DNA from: Defluviitaleaceae bacterium
GTDB taxonomy: Bacteria; Bacillota; Clostridia; Lachnospirales; WRAX01
Assembly (NCBI GenBank): GCA_009784615.1
Contig: WRBJ01000007.1
Span: forward strand, 1-60,071
Reading direction: 5' to 3'
Length of the DNA: 60,071 nt
Shown: piece by piece, positions 58,116 through 60,071 of the stretch
How positions within the stretch are numbered: the first letter of the stretch is position 1
Layout of the letters: the number at the start of each line of letters is the position of its first letter
The notes under the pieces: model-generated
What the model was told of the DNA's origin: nothing
Seen by the model: the letters and a program-made list of their open reading frames with translations, nothing else
Databases searched by the model: none
Translations under genes and position numbers: made by a program

Positions 58116-59681
58116 CTACGCTTTGCTTCGTTTCGTTGATGATGCAAACATTTGCTTAACTTCGTTTATATTTATTATTTTTAAAAGAATTACAGCAATT
58201 GCATACAAGCCCATCAATAATATAAGTGATAAAATAACGGCAGGTATCCCTTCTAATATATTTGCGACTACGTTGTTATGAAAGAAATTAACAAACAAGC
58301 CTGCGGCAAAAGCCGCCAAAGCAGGTTTTACAAGCCAACGCATTAAATCGGGATGCACTGCGGTTTTTTTGCGAATACGCAGAATATCAAAGAATGTAAC
58401 GATTATAAGCGATATAAACCAACCGACCAAAAACGCCCAAACACCATACATAGGCACAAAAAACCATACGAAGGCAATGTTTATACCAGAAGCCAAAAGA
58501 CTGTTGCGGAAGATAAAGATTTGCTCGCCAAGACCATTTAATAGCCCATTTAGTGTGATGTTTAGATACCAAAATGGGCACATTAGCCCAAGCACCAATA
58601 AAATCATACCTAAATCTTGATTATATACAATTTGCCCGATTTCGTGAGGAAAAACAACAAATATTAGTCCGGCACCAAATGCCACAATAGATGTAAAAAC
58701 GATAGATTTTGATATGGTAGAATTAACCCGACCCGTTTGCCCTAAAGCCATAGATTCTGCAATAGACGGAACCAAAGATACAGACAAAGCTACTAAAATG
58801 GCGGATGGAAAGAATATTAGCGGCATAGCCATACCTGTTATACTACCAAAAGCCGCCATTGCTTCGTCTGCCGCCATACCAAAAGCCTGCAAGCGGTTGG
58901 GTATCATTACATTTTCTACTGTAGACAAAAATGATGACGAAATGCGGTTAAGCGTAAGAGGTGTCGCCATAGCGACGATTGCAAACAATGCCTGCTTATT
59001 AACCATTGTAGAGGCGAAAAACCGCCGCCCATTGCCTGTTTTTCGTTCGTTCATTTTATAAGCAACGGCAACATAACCAAACGACAAAGCCTCGCCCGCA
59101 ACAATGCCAATAACCGCCATCATAGCCGCATATTCAAGCCCACGGGGTATAAACGCCGCCGCTAACAACAATATAACGCCCATACGTGCAAGCTGTTCTA
59201 TAATCTGGCTTGCCGCTGGTACAATAGTTTTTTGCAAGCCCAAAAAATAACCCCGCAAACAAGACCCCAACGCCATAAAAACAAATGACAGCGACAATAT
59301 GCGCAAAGAAGGCACAATGCGAGCTTCGTTTAAAATACTAACACCAACAAGCTCTGCACCAAAATACATAACAATGGTAGTTAGCACAGAAAGCCCAGCC
59401 GTTAAAAGCAAGGAAATCCGCAACAACCGCCGCACATTACCTTGCTCATTTTTTGCGTGCTCTGCCGCAACCAAACGTGATAATGTCGTGGTAATGCCAG
59501 AGCAAGTAATGGCCCAAGCAAGCGAATATATAGGCATTATAAGCTGATAAAGCCCCATACCCTCTGCCCCAATTGCGCCCGCCATAAAAATGCGGTAAGC
59601 AAAGCCGATAAGCCGTGTAATTATATTAGCCAAAGTAAGGGTCAACGCCCCGGTTATTAATGTTTTGCGAGAAAGAGCCAC
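58116..59681 (-). CDS. spoVB: Stage V sporulation protein B-like flippase
   Basis: The 521-residue protein has about 14 membrane helices and belongs to the MATE/MVF polysaccharide-exporter superfamily. The start SRKTLITGALTLTLANIITRLIGFAYRIFMAGAIGAEGMGLYQLIMPIYSLAWAITCSGI is typical of SpoVB, which is needed for spore cortex formation and may flip lipid-linked precursors. I chose GTG 59681 behind GGGGG, which gives the usual N-terminus; ATG 59711 or 59717 without a site are alternatives. The paralogue YtgP/MurJ-type is a lesser possibility. Confidence 0.87.
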   Translation of the reverse strand: MALSRKTLITGALTLTLANIITRLIGFAYRIFMAGAIGAEGMGLYQLIMPIYSLAWAITCSGITTTLSRLVAAEHAKNEQGNVRRLLRISLLLTAGLSVLTTIVMYFGAELVGVSILNEARIVPSLRILSLSFVFMALGSCLRGYFLGLQKTIVPAASQIIEQLARMGVILLLAAAFIPRGLEYAAMMAVIGIVAGEALSFGYVAVAYKMNERKTGNGRRFFASTMVNKQALFAIVAMATPLTLNRISSSFLSTVENVMIPNRLQAFGMAADEAMAAFGSITGMAMPLIFFPSAILVALSVSLVPSIAESMALGQTGRVNSTISKSIVFTSIVAFGAGLIFVVFPHEIGQIVYNQDLGMILLVLGLMCPFWYLNITLNGLLNGLGEQIFIFRNSLLASGINIAFVWFFVPMYGVWAFLVGWFISLIIVTFFDILRIRKKTAVHPDLMRWLVKPALAAFAAGLFVNFFHNNVVANILEGIPAVILSLILLMGLYAIAVILLKIININEVKQMFASSTKRSKA

Positions 59682-59839
59682 CAAAAAGCCCCCTATTAAA
59701 AGTGTAAGCATATCCAATTATATTGGGGTAAATCTAAATTTATGACAAGCTAAGACTTATATTTGAATTTAGCGAATAGATAAAATTTAACGAATATTAA
59801 TATTTATGAAAAATTTTTTTTATTTTAGCAAAAAATTGT

Positions 59840-59868
59840 TTGACATATAAAAAATTTTGGTATATAAT
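59840..59868 (+). promoter_or_regulatory. Perfect sigma-A promoter reading into the tandem repeats
   Basis: TTGACA (59840-59845), 17 bases, TATAAT (59863-59868). A GGAGGTG site follows at about 59901. Confidence 0.85.
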
Positions 59869-59891
59869 GACTATATAGCCTACATATAACA

Positions 59892-60071
59892 ATGCGTTTT
59901 GGAGGTGATGAAACAGTAAAACAAGCGCAAACTTTAAATAAGTTTGCAAAAATTCCATTCCCTGCAGGAGAAAATTCCATTCCCTGCAGGAGAAAATTCC
60001 ATTCCCTGCAGGAGAAAATTCCATTCCCTGCAGGAGAAAATTCCATTCCCTGCAGGAGAAAATTCCATTCC
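59892..60071 (+). other. Open frame through the tandem repeats, incomplete
   Basis: ATG at 59892 opens a frame (MRFGGDETVKQAQTLNKFAK...) that continues through the 22-bp repeats to the window edge; three repeat units would give a 22-residue periodic sequence containing KIPFPAGENSIP and CRRKFHSLQE. It has no ribosome site upstream. The GGAGGTG inside it is followed by ATG AAA CAG TAA only. It may be non-coding. Confidence 0.25.
59949..60071 (+). repeat. 22-bp tandem repeat array, runs off the window
   Basis: Five exact units start at 59949, 59971, 59993, 60015 and 60037, and a sixth is cut at 60071. The unit contains AATTCCATTC and the palindrome CCTGCAGG. There are no spacers, so it is not a CRISPR array. 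A hairpin GCAAACTT/AAGTTTGC lies just before the first unit. Confidence 0.9.

Noticed and set aside
59949-60071. CRISPR array
   Set aside because: The 22-bp units are directly adjacent with no spacers and no cas genes are present.
1-60071. CATG scarcity as a second restriction signature
   Set aside because: CATG looks infrequent but occurs at scattered places (for example near 17938, 34437, 36537 and 40688) and is often low in such genomes; without a model I do not claim it.

Overview
The window reads as chromosomal DNA of an anaerobic, low-GC, endospore-forming Firmicute of the Clostridia (taxonomy inferred from gene content only). Direct signs are spoIIR, spoIIE, spoVB and a gerA/gerB/gerC operon, veg, MinC/MinD/MinE together, a Rex redox repressor, and a three-subunit flavin/iron-sulfur complex resembling the electron-bifurcating Stn transhydrogenase of acetogens. 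Perfect or near-perfect sigma-A promoters (TTGACA-17-TATAAT) are frequent, and one sigma-F-type promoter is visible. There are no rRNA genes, no CRISPR array and no clear prophage.

Layout. 0.1-3.0 kb: a secreted glycine-rich protein and three unrecognised membrane proteins. 3.0-5.8 kb: peptidyl-prolyl isomerase and a SpoU-type RNA methyltransferase, divergent from a PadR regulator with its membrane partner. 5.8-7.4 kb: an RRNPP-like HTH/TPR regulator followed by a 40-residue exported propeptide, behind four 12-bp direct repeats that run into the -35 box; this is the best candidate for an undescribed peptide-signalling system. 7.4-17.6 kb (minus): nadE, hslO, an mgsA-like gene, rodA, minE, minD, minC, a PBP and alaS, probably a long operon. 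17.7-20.7 kb: purH, a Nudix hydrolase and ribonuclease Z. 20.7-26.3 kb (minus): an Asp/Cys-rich wall-anchored protein, veg, spoIIR and gerCBA. 26.4-33.6 kb: a MacAB/YknXYZ-type exporter with a coupled methyltransferase, rex, a DUF445 protein, and a Dam-type methylase with a MutH/Sau3AI-like nuclease. 33.6-38.5 kb: an unusual tRNA-Leu(AAG), an HtrA protease, spoIIE, a double AbrB-like protein and a candidate small RNA. 38.5-46 kb: the Stn-like operon interrupted by a beta-lactamase-like gene, then small enzymes and a regulator/membrane pair. 46-52.2 kb: trxA, a CdaR-like regulator, and ftsE-ftsX-M23 peptidase-ctp, with a candidate pseudoknotted RNA before ctp. 52.2-56.5 kb (minus): a phosphate uptake operon with a rearranged pstS and a fused pstC-pstA. 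56.8-60.07 kb: secG, a lysoplasmalogenase-like gene, a YdeI-like gene, spoVB and a 22-bp tandem repeat that leaves the window.

Two genome-scale signals stand out. By eye GATC occurs only three times in 60 kb, where about 200 would be expected from composition, and all three lie within 1.1 kb covering the Dam/MutH-like genes and the neighbouring tRNA. Two intergenic loci, at 38.3 kb and 50.8 kb, look like structured RNAs that I cannot assign to a known class. All counts and pairings were made by reading, not by software.
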